The position numbers and the translations under genes are program-made. From positions 639,010 to 703,009 of the forward strand of contig CAXXGC010000013.1 in the NCBI GenBank assembly GCA_963667875.2: 64,000 bases of DNA. Reading direction: 5' to 3'. This document shows, piece after piece, positions 34,507-43,547 of the stretch; position 1 is the first letter of the stretch; each line of letters begins with the position of its first letter. The stretch comes from JAEXOD01 sp963667875. Lineage in GTDB: Bacteria > Bacteroidota > Ignavibacteria > Ignavibacteriales > Melioribacteraceae. The notes below the pieces were generated by a model, which worked only from the letters and a program-made list of their open reading frames with translations, ran no database searches and was not told where the DNA came from.

Positions 34507-36660
34507 ATGGGGAAAATGATGAAAAAGTTAATTATTGCTTTAGCAATTATATTAACAATTGTACAAACCGGTTACACGCAGGAATGGGTTTGGCAAAATC
34601 CATTACCGCAAGGGAATACTCTTAATACGGTAAAATATTTAAATTCAAATGCAATTTTTTGTGCAGGTAAATATGGTACAATACTTAAGTCCACTAATGA
34701 TGGTACTACTTGGAATACCTTAAGTATTGATTCAAAAGAGGATTTAACTTCGCTTTATATGTTAAATGAACAATCCGGATATGTTGCAGCCACTTCCGGT
34801 TTAATTTATAAAACCAACAATGGCGGAACAAGTTGGCAATTAGTGTATTCAAATGCAGATATAAATATTTATTCTATCCATTTTTATGATGCAAATTTTG
34901 GATGCGCAGTTGGCGAAAATGTATCTTCACTAAGCGGTGTAATACTTTATACTTCCGATGGAGGTGCCAACTGGATTGATAGAACTAATGTATCATGTTC
35001 TACGCTTTATGATGCAAAAATGATATCCTCCTCAATAATAATTGCCGCAGGTTCTGTTGGTACAATAATTAAATCTACTGATAATGGTCTAAGTTGGGTT
35101 ACTCAAACAACCAATAACTTTAATGAACTGCGATCAATTTATTTTTTAAGTGAAAGTAATGGTTATGTTTCGGGTGGAAGCGGAACAATTCTTCACACTG
35201 CCAATGGCGGAACAACATGGACAGCGCAAACCAGTGATTCATTTAATACATTATATTCAATTTCTTTTGTAAATTCAAATACCGGTTTTACGGTTGGTTA
35301 TTATGGTACTTTATTAAAAACCACTAATGCCGGACAAACTTGGTCAACAATTCAACTCGATTTTACCACGGGTTTGTTATCAATTTCGTTTGCTGACGAA
35401 AATAAAGGTATTGCCGTAGGCGAAAACGGTGTTATTATTAAAACCGATGATGCTGCCGTAAATGGATTTACAATTTCGAGCGGTGTTACAACATGGTTAC
35501 AGCAAGTTGTATTTTATAACAACCAAATCGGTTACGCTGTTGGTGATTTTGGTACAATATTAAAAACAACAAATGCAGGCACAAACTGGATAACTCAAAA
35601 TAGCGGCACAAGTTCCCTATTACAATCTATTAATTTTATTGATGAAAACACTGCTTACATAGCCGGCGACGGTGGTACAATTCTAAAAACTACTGATGGT
35701 GGAAATACTTGGAATAGTTTAAATACCGGTGTTACCGATTGGTTAATTGCTATAAAATTTATAAATGCTACAACCGGATTTGCTTCGGGTTATTATGGAG
35801 CCTTATTAAAAACAACCGATAGCGGAATTAACTGGAGTGTAGTTAACAGCGGAACAACAAGCCAATTGAATTCTATTTATTTTCTAAATGAAAATACCGG
35901 ATTTATTTCCGGTGGTGATAGTTATGGCGGTGCAGGTATAATTTTAAAAACAACCGATAGCGGCAATAATTGGGTGGTGCAATATACTGAATCTGAACAA
36001 ATGATTTGGTCATTGGATTTCACTTCAAATGAAGTCGGTTATGCGGTTGGCGGAATGAATACCGGCAGCGGCAGCAAAATTCTTAAAACTACAGATAATG
36101 GCAATACTTGGTTAAATATTGAAAACGGGACCGAAAATAATCTATATTCAGTTCATTTCCCTACTGCAACTGTTGGATATGCTGTTGGGTTTAATGGTAC
36201 AATATTAAAAACCACAAATTCCGGCAATTCTTGGCAATTACTTTCAACTATTACAAGTAATAGACTAAATTCAGTATTTTTTACATCTGAAAATATTGGT
36301 TATATAACCGGAGAAGCAGGTACAATAATTAAGACCACTTCCGGCGGAACAACCAATATTCAAAATGAAGTAACAGCTATACCTGATAATTTTAATTTAT
36401 CACAAAACTATCCAAACCCTTTTAATCCTTCAACAACAATTCAATTTCAATTGCCTGTTGCAGGAAATGTGAATTTAAAAATTTACGATTTATTAGGCCG
36501 CGAAATATTCACATTAATTAACGATGACTTAAACGCCGGAGTTCATTTGGTTTCGTTTGACGCTTCATCTGTAGCAGGCGGATTAGCTAGTGGAATTTAT
36601 TTTTATAGATTATCAGCTGGAACATTCAGCCAAACTAAACAAATGTTATTATTAAAATAG
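34507..36660 (+). CDS. T9SS-exported YCF48/BNR-repeat beta-propeller protein
   Basis: The 717-residue protein starts 3 bp after the CotH gene; ATGs at 34507, 34516 and 34519 are all possible, and the last two have a purine-rich tract in front. After a signal peptide (KKLIIALAIILTIVQTGYTQ) come many repeats of the form GTILKTTNAGTNW or KTTDGGNTW paired with VGYAVG-type strands. These are the YCF48/photosystem II assembly-factor-like propeller blades, probably two propellers. The end is a type A sorting module (NYPNPFNPSTTIQF to TKQMLLLK). The family is often involved in protein binding or surface display; no enzymatic site is seen. Confidence 0.9.
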   Translation: MGKMMKKLIIALAIILTIVQTGYTQEWVWQNPLPQGNTLNTVKYLNSNAIFCAGKYGTILKSTNDGTTWNTLSIDSKEDLTSLYMLNEQSGYVAATSGLIYKTNNGGTSWQLVYSNADINIYSIHFYDANFGCAVGENVSSLSGVILYTSDGGANWIDRTNVSCSTLYDAKMISSSIIIAAGSVGTIIKSTDNGLSWVTQTTNNFNELRSIYFLSESNGYVSGGSGTILHTANGGTTWTAQTSDSFNTLYSISFVNSNTGFTVGYYGTLLKTTNAGQTWSTIQLDFTTGLLSISFADENKGIAVGENGVIIKTDDAAVNGFTISSGVTTWLQQVVFYNNQIGYAVGDFGTILKTTNAGTNWITQNSGTSSLLQSINFIDENTAYIAGDGGTILKTTDGGNTWNSLNTGVTDWLIAIKFINATTGFASGYYGALLKTTDSGINWSVVNSGTTSQLNSIYFLNENTGFISGGDSYGGAGIILKTTDSGNNWVVQYTESEQMIWSLDFTSNEVGYAVGGMNTGSGSKILKTTDNGNTWLNIENGTENNLYSVHFPTATVGYAVGFNGTILKTTNSGNSWQLLSTITSNRLNSVFFTSENIGYITGEAGTIIKTTSGGTTNIQNEVTAIPDNFNLSQNYPNPFNPSTTIQFQLPVAGNVNLKIYDLLGREIFTLINDDLNAGVHLVSFDASSVAGGLASGIYFYRLSAGTFSQTKQMLLLK

Positions 36661-36670
36661 GAGAATAATA

Positions 36671-38284
36671 TTGAAAAACGAGCATAATTCCCCAGCTGCC
36701 CGTTACTTAAAAGTTGGGTACATAAATAAAAACGGTAAGCTGCTTAAGTTGTTAGTTTTATGTTTTGTGATTTTATTTTCGGTTATATCGAATTTGTCAT
36801 CTCAAACATACGATGGTTACACATTGTATAGCTCCAATAATTCAAGATATACATATTTAATTGATATGAATAAAACTGTTGTGCATACATGGACACATAC
36901 AAAAACCGGTGGTTATTCATGTTATCTGTTAGAAGACGGTTCTTTAATGCGTTCGGCTAATTCATCTAATTCGCAATTAAATGGTGGAGGTGCAACCGGA
37001 GTTATCCAAAAAGTTGCATGGAATGGATCACTTTTATGGGAATATACATATAGTAGTTCAACTTATCGCGCCCATCACGATTTTGCACCAATGCCAAATG
37101 GAAATGTTCTTATTATAGCATGGGAAGTAAAAACCGCCGCTCAAGCTGTACAAGCAGGATTAAATAAAAGTATGTCTATTTGGCCAGACCATATAATTGA
37201 AGTGCAGCCAAGCGGAACCACCGGCGGAACTATTGTTTGGCAGTGGCATGCCTGGGATCATCTAGTTCAAAATTTTAATTCATTAAAAGATAATTATGGC
37301 GTAATTTCTGAACATCCCGAATTATTAAACATTAATGTAGGCAGTACTGCTATGGGTGATTGGATGCATGTAAATGGTATCAGCTACAATGCCGATTTGG
37401 ATCAAATTGTATTTTCCTCGCACAATTTGGATGAAGTTTATGTTATTGATCATAGTACTACAACAGCCGAAGCAGCTTCGCACAGCGGAGGTGCGCGTGG
37501 AAAGGGAGGTGATTTTCTTTATCGCTGGGGTTGTCCTTCAAATTATGGAATTTCCGGCACTCAAGTATTTAATGTTGTTCATTGTGCAACATGGATTCCA
37601 AATGGAAATCCCGGGGCCGGAAACATTATGGCATTTAATAATCGCGAAAATCAAGGAACTTCAATGGTTGTGGAATTGGTTCCCCCAAGTGATGGAAATG
37701 GAAACTATACATATGCTACTGGTACGGCTTTTGGTCCGGCTTCTCCAACATGGAGTTACACCGCGGCCGGGTTTTATTCACAACATCTTGGCGGCTGCCA
37801 AAGATTACCAAATGGAAATACATTAATGGTTGAATCAACTTCCGGTGTATTTTGGGAAGTAAATTCTGCCGGAACTGTAGTTTGGAGTTATAATAAAGGA
37901 GGCGAAATTGTGCGGGCTTTGCGTTATGCTGCATCTTACCCCGGGTTGTCAGTACTTAGTGATACACAAGAAACAGATCCAATAACACCAACTGAATTTT
38001 CAATAAGTCAAAACTACCCTAATCCTTTTAATCCTAACACAACTATTCAATTTATTCTTCCTGAAGTTAGTTATGTTAATATTTCAGTTTATAATGCGTT
38101 AGGTCAATTAGTAACAACATTAATTAATAATGAAGTTTCTGCCGGAGTACAAAGTGTAGTTTTTGATGCTTCAGCCATTAACGGAGGTTTGTCTTCCGGT
38201 GTGTATTTTTATCGGATTAATTCGAAATCATTAAATAGCGGAAAAGAATTTATTCAAACAAAAAAAATGATTTTATTGCAATAA
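36671..38284 (+). CDS. T9SS-exported aryl-sulfate sulfotransferase (ASST)-like protein
   Basis: The 537-residue protein uses a TTG start supported by AGGAG overlapping the previous stop; no ATG fits better. A long basic N-region precedes the signal core (LKLLVLCFVILFSVI). ASST-like propeller motifs follow: HHDFAPMPNGNVLIIAWE (about 140-157), DWMHVNGISYN, SSHNLDEVYVIDH and HCATWIPNGNPGAGNIMAFN. It ends with a type A sorting module (NYPNPFNPNTTIQF to TKKMILLQ). ASSTs move sulfate between phenolic compounds without PAPS. The His-rich signature is consistent with activity, but the catalytic His cannot be assigned with confidence. It is the last gene of the T9SS operon. Confidence 0.87.
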   Translation: MKNEHNSPAARYLKVGYINKNGKLLKLLVLCFVILFSVISNLSSQTYDGYTLYSSNNSRYTYLIDMNKTVVHTWTHTKTGGYSCYLLEDGSLMRSANSSNSQLNGGGATGVIQKVAWNGSLLWEYTYSSSTYRAHHDFAPMPNGNVLIIAWEVKTAAQAVQAGLNKSMSIWPDHIIEVQPSGTTGGTIVWQWHAWDHLVQNFNSLKDNYGVISEHPELLNINVGSTAMGDWMHVNGISYNADLDQIVFSSHNLDEVYVIDHSTTTAEAASHSGGARGKGGDFLYRWGCPSNYGISGTQVFNVVHCATWIPNGNPGAGNIMAFNNRENQGTSMVVELVPPSDGNGNYTYATGTAFGPASPTWSYTAAGFYSQHLGGCQRLPNGNTLMVESTSGVFWEVNSAGTVVWSYNKGGEIVRALRYAASYPGLSVLSDTQETDPITPTEFSISQNYPNPFNPNTTIQFILPEVSYVNISVYNALGQLVTTLINNEVSAGVQSVVFDASAINGGLSSGVYFYRINSKSLNSGKEFIQTKKMILLQ

Positions 38285-38304
38285 CACGACACGGTTCCCT
38301 CAAC

Positions 38305-38352
38305 AAAAAATCGGACTACAATTTCTCTATTACTCGTAGCCCGATTTTTTTG
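38305..38352. terminator. bidirectional intrinsic terminator
   Basis: AAAAAATCGGACTAC and GTAGCCCGATTTTTT form a long stem, with one mismatch, around a loop of about 16 nt. There is an A-run on the left and a T-run on the right. It lies between two convergent genes (sulfotransferase-like on plus, nitroreductase on minus) and can end both. Confidence 0.85.
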
Positions 38353-38357
38353 ATTTT

Positions 38358-38990
38358 TTATTCAATAACAGTTACAAAGTCTTCTTTATTTTTTCTAACT
38401 TTTTTTAAATTAACCAGCCAGTCTTTTTCTGCATCTCTATAACCTAATGGTAATAACAAACAACTCCTTAACCCTTTTTCTTTTAATTTTAATATCTCAT
38501 CCAAAGCAACAGGATCAAATCCTTCCATTGGAGTGCTGTCAACACCTAAAAAGGCTGCTGCTGCAATAGCTTGCGAAAAAGCAATATAAGCTTGTTTGGC
38601 GGCATGATTAAAATTAACTTCTGCATCGCGTTGCGGATAAAAACTTAATAATCTCTGACGATAATTTTCCCAGCCTTCATTTACAAATCCACGAACAGAA
38701 TTAGTTAAATCAAACATCTTATTTATTCTTTCCGGAGTATAAGTATCCCAAGCAGCAAACACTAAAAGATGCGAACAATCCGAAACAACTGATTGATTCC
38801 ATGCAATTTCTTTAATTTTTTCTTTCATATCTAAATTTGTTACAACAATAATTTCAAACGGTTGTAACCCGCTTGAAGTTGGAGCCAACCATGCAGCTTC
38901 AATTATTTGGTTTATCTTATCCTGCGATACTTTTTGACCATTCATTGCTTTTGTAGCATAACGCCAATTGAGTTTTTCTAATAATTCCAT
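38358..38990 (-). CDS. nitroreductase-family NAD(P)H:FMN oxidoreductase
   Basis: The 210-residue protein has the NfsB-like N-terminus (LNWRYATKAMNGQKV; FMN phosphate contact), APTSSGLQPFEIIVVTN, and a late LPLGYRDAEKDWL segment. The length and a dimer-type helical insert (about 100-140) match the group that reduces nitroaromatics, quinones or flavins by two electrons. A perfect 14-bp palindrome 18 bp before its start is repeated before the tetR gene just upstream, so it is probably repressed by that regulator and induced by a small aromatic or oxidised compound. Confidence 0.92.
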   Translation of the reverse strand: MELLEKLNWRYATKAMNGQKVSQDKINQIIEAAWLAPTSSGLQPFEIIVVTNLDMKEKIKEIAWNQSVVSDCSHLLVFAAWDTYTPERINKMFDLTNSVRGFVNEGWENYRQRLLSFYPQRDAEVNFNHAAKQAYIAFSQAIAAAAFLGVDSTPMEGFDPVALDEILKLKEKGLRSCLLLPLGYRDAEKDWLVNLKKVRKNKEDFVTVIE

Positions 38991-39007
38991 TTTATACTTC
39001 CTATATT

Positions 39008-39021
39008 AATGAATATTCATT
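39008..39021. promoter_or_regulatory. putative TetR operator before the nitroreductase gene
   Basis: AATGAATATTCATT is a perfect 14-bp palindrome. Its 13-bp core is repeated at 39673-39685 before the tetR gene. It lies 18-31 bp upstream of the nitroreductase start. The pattern resembles known TetR-family operators with TGAATGA/TCATTCA half-sites. Confidence 0.7.
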
Positions 39022-39040
39022 TTTTTTATTTAAAAATTTT

Positions 39041-39622
39041 TTAAACTTTTATGCCGTCCCAAGCTACTTGAAATGCTTGATTTAATAAATTATCATCTAT
39101 TTTGTAATTAGAACAGTTTTGATTCATATTTAATAAAAAAGCCATAGGATAAATTGTAAATGTATAAAGCAGATATGGTGATATATTTTTAATAATACCT
39201 TCTTGCTGTCCCCTGATCCACAGATCAAACAACGGCTGCAAATATTTAAGGCTTTCTTTTCTTGTTGTTTCATCAATCATTGGAGTGTTATCGCATTGGG
39301 CCAAAAATGAAGCTTCCTCTGCTTGATTAATTTTGTATTCAGCTATATTTAACCATATTTTTTTAAAACTTATTTTTACCGGCTGGTTATTGTCATACTC
39401 CTTAAAAGCATGAAGACAAAAAGATTCTTTTACTTCCAAGTACAATTTATTTATTAAATCTTGTTTGCTTTCATAATACAAATAAATTGTAGCCGGCGAT
39501 ATATTAGCTAATTTAGCAATATTTGCCATTGAAGCTCCTTGAATACCACCTTGATTAACAAGCTGTAAAGTAGCTTTTAATAATGCGTCACATTTATCTT
39601 TACTTTTTTGAAGCTTTAACAT
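39041..39622 (-). CDS. TetR/AcrR-family transcriptional regulator
   Basis: The 193-residue protein has the TetR helix-turn-helix at about residues 10-55 (ALLKATLQLVNQGGIQGASM, NIAKLANISPATIYLYYESK, QDLINKLYLEVKE). The ligand-binding C-terminal half is all-helical and not assignable. It is encoded 50 bp upstream of the nitroreductase on the same strand. Matching palindromes before both genes argue that it represses itself and its neighbour. Confidence 0.93.
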   Translation of the reverse strand: MLKLQKSKDKCDALLKATLQLVNQGGIQGASMANIAKLANISPATIYLYYESKQDLINKLYLEVKESFCLHAFKEYDNNQPVKISFKKIWLNIAEYKINQAEEASFLAQCDNTPMIDETTRKESLKYLQPLFDLWIRGQQEGIIKNISPYLLYTFTIYPMAFLLNMNQNCSNYKIDDNLLNQAFQVAWDGIKV

Positions 39623-39672
39623 TTTATCTAATTCAGTTTTTATTAATTACAAAAGTAAATATAATAAAAAAG

Positions 39673-39685
39673 AATGAATATTCAT
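39673..39685. promoter_or_regulatory. putative TetR operator before tetR (autoregulation)
   Basis: AATGAATATTCAT, 51-63 bp upstream of the tetR start, repeats the core of the palindrome before the nitroreductase gene at 39008-39021. The surroundings are A/T only, so the half-sites stand out. Confidence 0.68.
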
Positions 39686-40684
39686 ATTTATTTATTATTA
39701 TTTTAATAAAATATGAATGTAAAAAGAAATTAAGGATAGGGAAAAATATGGTTTAATGTATAAACAGAATATTACATATTAAGGTTATCAGCCCACTTGT
39801 TGGGTGAAAATAGAAAAAACACATCGCCCAAAATCGGTTTTAGGATGTCGCATAAGTAAGATGTGAATGATTGTTGGGGATAGTAATTTTATTCAATGAC
39901 TTAATCGTCTAATTTATAACTATGAAATAATATATTTTTGAATCAGGGCAAAAGCCCTAACTTCTGTCCTTGCATCATACCCCAACATAATTGGTGGGGT
40001 TTTTTAAACCCATAACATGCGATAATATAATTATATACAGGCAGTATATATGTTTAAATAACCCCAGCCTGTAGAGACTGTGTTAAAATTGGGGAATGGC
40101 ACGTTTTCTGTTAATTTTCATTATCGTTCACTATTATTATGCTTGGGTTAAAACCCAATATTTTCTTTTTCCAGATCCCCAGCTTAAAAGCTGGGGTTAT
40201 TTAAATACCTTCTAACTTATTGTAATAACTTTAGTTATAGCTTTACTATTCCCATTCAAGCACTTCGGAGAAGTGCCATATTTGTAATAACGCGCACCCC
40301 ACCAACCACCAGCACGGCAGAGCCGTGCCACCTTTGGATATATTATCCCCAATTTTCACACAACCTGTTTAGGCTGGGGATTTCGAGGAAAGAGATTTCG
40401 GGCTTTAGCCCTGATTCTTACGATGTTTGATTTTATTCGATTTCATCTATGGTTATACTGCTCATTTAACCCCAATTGATTTATGCGACATCCACCAGCG
40501 GGGAGATATTAATATACCTGGATAATGTTGTTTTACAATGCATTGTGTGTCGCCCGATGGGACTTCTTATGCGTCTTCTTACTGTTTTTGTTATATACTT
40601 TTTGCTCCCGCAAAACGGGACTGATATTTAATGCTCAGCATATACCCCGTTTTTGTGTGACTTTGATAAAATTGTATTTAACTA
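39686..40684. other. repeat-rich intergenic region left of the insertion sequence
   Basis: About 1 kb without a credible gene. It carries several short palindromes, for example CCCCAGC-ttaaaa-GCTGGGG near 40176-40195, a CCCCAAC/GTGGGG pair near 39972-39999, and the composite repeat at 40077-40328. An open frame on the plus strand at 40525-40773 crosses the insertion-sequence end and is not believed. Confidence 0.65.
40077..40328. repeat. composite REP-like repeat with double hairpin (copy B)
   Basis: It begins ACTGTGTTAAAATTGGGGA, then CTTGGGTTAAAACCCAAT, a variable hairpin, TAACTTATTGTAA, and the two hairpins GCACTTCGGAGAAGTGC (40260-40276) and GCACGGCAGAGCCGTGC (40312-40328). The same blocks in the same order occur at 55735-55961. 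Copy A at 28991-29060 shares the two hairpins. Confidence 0.78.
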
Positions 40685-41671
40685 ACCTGAGTTCGATGAA
40701 AAATCAAATTATCTCATTAAGCAAAAGCCCATTATTAAATTTAACTGAAGGTTTAACCTCCTTAAAATTATAAGCAAGTAAACAAGCTAAAAGATTAGCA
40801 ATAAAATTTATAGGGCTTCTATGTCTTGAGTGCTCCAAGACAAAAATATTTTTTAATTGATCATTTATACTTTCAATTATTGCTCTTTTCCTTAGCAATA
40901 ATTTATCTGAGATTTGCATTAGCTTGTTTTTCATATTCTTTTTGATTTTTGTAATAAGATGTAGCCCTTGATGGAAAAGGGTTTCAAATAAAGGATGAGA
41001 AATGTACCCTCTATCTCCAAACAGTTTACCTGCTAATCCTTTGCACAATGTTGTTACAATACCAATATTCTGATCACTTTTTGCTCCATTTGAAAGCATA
41101 AATGACATTATTTGCCCTTTTTCATTACAAACCAAATGCAACTTAAATCCAAAAAACCAACCCATTGAACTTTTTCCTCTCTTGGCTAATCCTTTGAATA
41201 CTTTATGCGAATGTATTCTGTGATTATCGCATACTTTTAATGTGGTAGAATCAATAAAATAAATTCCTGTTTTTTCGTTTTCATTATACTTTTGAAGATA
41301 ATAAAACATAGGCAAAATAGCTCTTGGTATTAATTCTACAAATCTGTTATACGATACTAAATTTGGGAACTCTTTCCTTAAAAATACACTAACATGCTTT
41401 ATATAATAATCCTTAAAATCTTTGTAGCTAGATATTTGAAAATATATTAGGATTGTAATTATTTCACTTAAAGATAATCTGCTATTTCTTTTTATTTTTC
41501 CAATTGTTTTTGGTGATATTTCGTTTAAAAATGATTGAGTTGCATCATCTATGCGGCAAAATAATTCTGTTATTTCCATTATTAATACTCCTTTTCCGAG
41601 TATTAACAATCTTTACCAATTTTAAATTCCCTATCTTATTATTTTATTTATACTTACCGCCGAACTCAGGT
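40685..41671 (-). mobile_element. IS982-family insertion sequence, apparently intact
   Basis: A 987-bp element with terminal inverted repeats ACCTGAGTTCG (40685-40695) and CGAACTCAGGT (41661-41671). It is flanked by a direct repeat TAACTA at 40679-40684 and 41672-41677, taken as the target duplication. Ends starting with AC and a length near 1 kb are normal for IS982. The single transposase frame is complete with its acidic residues, so the copy may be active or recent. It landed in non-coding, repeat-rich DNA. Confidence 0.9.
40704..41579 (-). CDS. IS982-family transposase
   Basis: The start at the ATG complementary to 41577-41579 (MEITELFCRIDD) matches the family N-terminus; the frame is open ten codons more. 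Conserved stretches include LVSYNRFVELIP, FIDSTTLKVCDN (first D), HKVFKGLAKRGKSSMGWFFG, KLFGDRGYIS (second D), and LLLRKRAIIESINDQLKN (E). The 291-residue length and the DDE set point to a functional enzyme that cuts and joins the element ends in the cytoplasm. Confidence 0.95.
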   Translation of the reverse strand: MEITELFCRIDDATQSFLNEISPKTIGKIKRNSRLSLSEIITILIYFQISSYKDFKDYYIKHVSVFLRKEFPNLVSYNRFVELIPRAILPMFYYLQKYNENEKTGIYFIDSTTLKVCDNHRIHSHKVFKGLAKRGKSSMGWFFGFKLHLVCNEKGQIMSFMLSNGAKSDQNIGIVTTLCKGLAGKLFGDRGYISHPLFETLFHQGLHLITKIKKNMKNKLMQISDKLLLRKRAIIESINDQLKNIFVLEHSRHRSPINFIANLLACLLAYNFKEVKPSVKFNNGLLLNEII

Positions 41672-41849
41672 TAACTAAAGCGCAAATAACGAAACCTTAA
41701 AGATGTATGGTTTAAACGCAAAAGTTACATCTAACAAATCAGAAACATATTATCTTGTAATTGTTTAGCTTCCTTTTTAAATCATAAGAAAATAATTCTA
41801 TTTCTAATGGCTTATTTGGGATTACTAATTTCTCCCCAGCAACCTGTAC

Positions 41850-41887
41850 AAAAAAAAAGACCATCCTTTTGGGGACAGTCTTTTTTT
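41850..41887. terminator. intrinsic terminator of the ExbBD-TonB operon
   Basis: AAAAAAAAGACCATCC pairs with GGACAGTCTTTTTTT around a short TTTTGG loop, giving a stem with a small internal mismatch and U-runs on both strands. It lies 19 bp past the stop of the TPR gene (minus strand) and between it and the insertion sequence. Confidence 0.8.
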
Positions 41888-41906
41888 ATAACTCTATAAT
41901 AATTAT

Positions 41907-43526
41907 TTATTTTACAGTTTTTAATGCTTCTATTGCTTGAACGTTAGTTGGGTCTAAAACAAGCACTTTGTTCCAGTTGGTTTTAAACGCTTCATTCCAA
42001 GTTGTTGCGTAAGCCGGATCTTCTTTTTTCAAATAATAGAAATATCCCAAATATGAATAAGATTCAATTAGATCGGGTTTATATTTTTCAGGTGTAGCAG
42101 AAGCTTCGGCAAGTTGAATAAATTTTTCGTAAAATGGTTTAGCAAGTCCAAGTTCACTTGTTGTATCAATGCTCGATTTTGCTCTTGCACGCATTAAATA
42201 ACCTAAAGCCAAATCATTTTTAGCTTCAATTACTCTACCGTAAACAGAATCTGCAAGTGTATATTCTTTTGTAATCATATAACATCTGCCAAAATCGAAA
42301 TATTCTTTTATGGATAGTTTACCAACTTTTTGTAATTTCAAATTAAAATATTTTGCAGCTTCATTCCAATTTTTTTGTTTAAAGTATAATCCTGCAATAT
42401 CACCATATAATGAAGCTTTTGAAGAATCCAGTTCAATACATTTTACATAGTTAACAACAACTTCAGAATCATTATTAGCTAATACATACAATTTTCCTAA
42501 AAATTCATAATCAGCAGCTGCAATATCTTTAACGTCAACTTTAGTAAAATATTCGTTAAAAGCAGGTATACCATCAGTAAAGTTATTTAAAAAATAATAA
42601 CAATAAGCTAAAATATGGCTCAATTGTTTATCAAAAACAGGTGTATTTTTAATTTTGTTAATTTCTGCAACCGATCCTTCGTAATTTTGAGCTAAAAATA
42701 ATAAAGTTGCATATTTAGCCTGTTTATCTAATGTAATTTCCGAAAGATCCATATATTTTTTATAGGAATTAACTGCTTTATCGTATTGTTTACCATTTGC
42801 ATAAAATTCCGAATACTCTAATTGAAGAGGCGCAAATGTACTATCAATTTTATTAGCTTCGTTTAAATTTGCTTCGGCATCATCTTTATTACGTATCTTT
42901 TGATAGATATTAGCTATATATATATAAGGACTAATTAGCTTATTATCAATATAAGTGGCATTTTTGAAGTATTCCATTGCAGTGGAGGCACTATAACCAT
43001 TTAGATTTAATAAACCAAGTTTAACTAAAACATTAGCATTCTTTTTATAATTTTTGCTGTTTTTATATTTTGTTAATAACCAGATAGGATAACTGTTATC
43101 ACCTGTGTTAGCAATAAAATACGAATCTGCAATCTCTAACAGTAAACCGGGTGTATCAAAATCATCTTCTTCAACCACTTTATTAAAAATGTCACGTGCA
43201 TTTGTAGTGTCTTTTTTAAGTAAAGCAACAAATCCTAAACCAACTTGATTATAGAGATTTTCTTTATCAACTGTTAATCCTGATTTAAATAAATTCTCTG
43301 CTTCTTCGGTTTTATTCAAAATTGCAGAAATTTTACCTGCATAATAGTAATTTATAGCTGTTTTATTTGTTTCTAATAACTTTGTAAAAACTTCTGCGGC
43401 AGCATTAAATTTATGATTTTCAATAAACTTAATTCCTGTTTCAATTGACTGAGCAAAAGAATTATTAGAAAACAAAAATAACAAGACAAAAAAGGTTGCA
43501 GTTATTTTGATTTTATTTAGGTTCAT
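41907..43526 (-). CDS. secreted tetratricopeptide-repeat protein
   Basis: The 539-residue protein has a signal peptide (KIKITATFFVLLFLFSNNSFAQ) and about a dozen TPR-like helical pairs, for example INYYYAGKISAILNKTEEAE, LQLEYSEFYANGKQYDKAVN and ASLYGDIAGLYFKQKNWNEA. The last helices are Tyr-rich (SYLGYFYYLKKEDPAY). It is the last gene of the ExbB-ExbD-ExbD-TonB-small protein-PstS-TPR operon. A periplasmic scaffold for the energiser or its cargo is a reasonable guess. Confidence 0.87.
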   Translation of the reverse strand: MNLNKIKITATFFVLLFLFSNNSFAQSIETGIKFIENHKFNAAAEVFTKLLETNKTAINYYYAGKISAILNKTEEAENLFKSGLTVDKENLYNQVGLGFVALLKKDTTNARDIFNKVVEEDDFDTPGLLLEIADSYFIANTGDNSYPIWLLTKYKNSKNYKKNANVLVKLGLLNLNGYSASTAMEYFKNATYIDNKLISPYIYIANIYQKIRNKDDAEANLNEANKIDSTFAPLQLEYSEFYANGKQYDKAVNSYKKYMDLSEITLDKQAKYATLLFLAQNYEGSVAEINKIKNTPVFDKQLSHILAYCYYFLNNFTDGIPAFNEYFTKVDVKDIAAADYEFLGKLYVLANNDSEVVVNYVKCIELDSSKASLYGDIAGLYFKQKNWNEAAKYFNLKLQKVGKLSIKEYFDFGRCYMITKEYTLADSVYGRVIEAKNDLALGYLMRARAKSSIDTTSELGLAKPFYEKFIQLAEASATPEKYKPDLIESYSYLGYFYYLKKEDPAYATTWNEAFKTNWNKVLVLDPTNVQAIEALKTVK

Positions 43527-43547
43527 ATCAGTACACTCGCTATATAA

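Noticed and set aside
37374..37826. 150-codon open frame inside the sulfotransferase-like gene
   Set aside because: The overlapping frame has Trp/Met-rich, domain-less content, and the main frame has clear family motifs and a sorting tail.
40525..40773. 82-codon open frame on the plus strand
   Set aside because: It runs from repeat-rich DNA across the left end of the insertion sequence into the antisense of the transposase.
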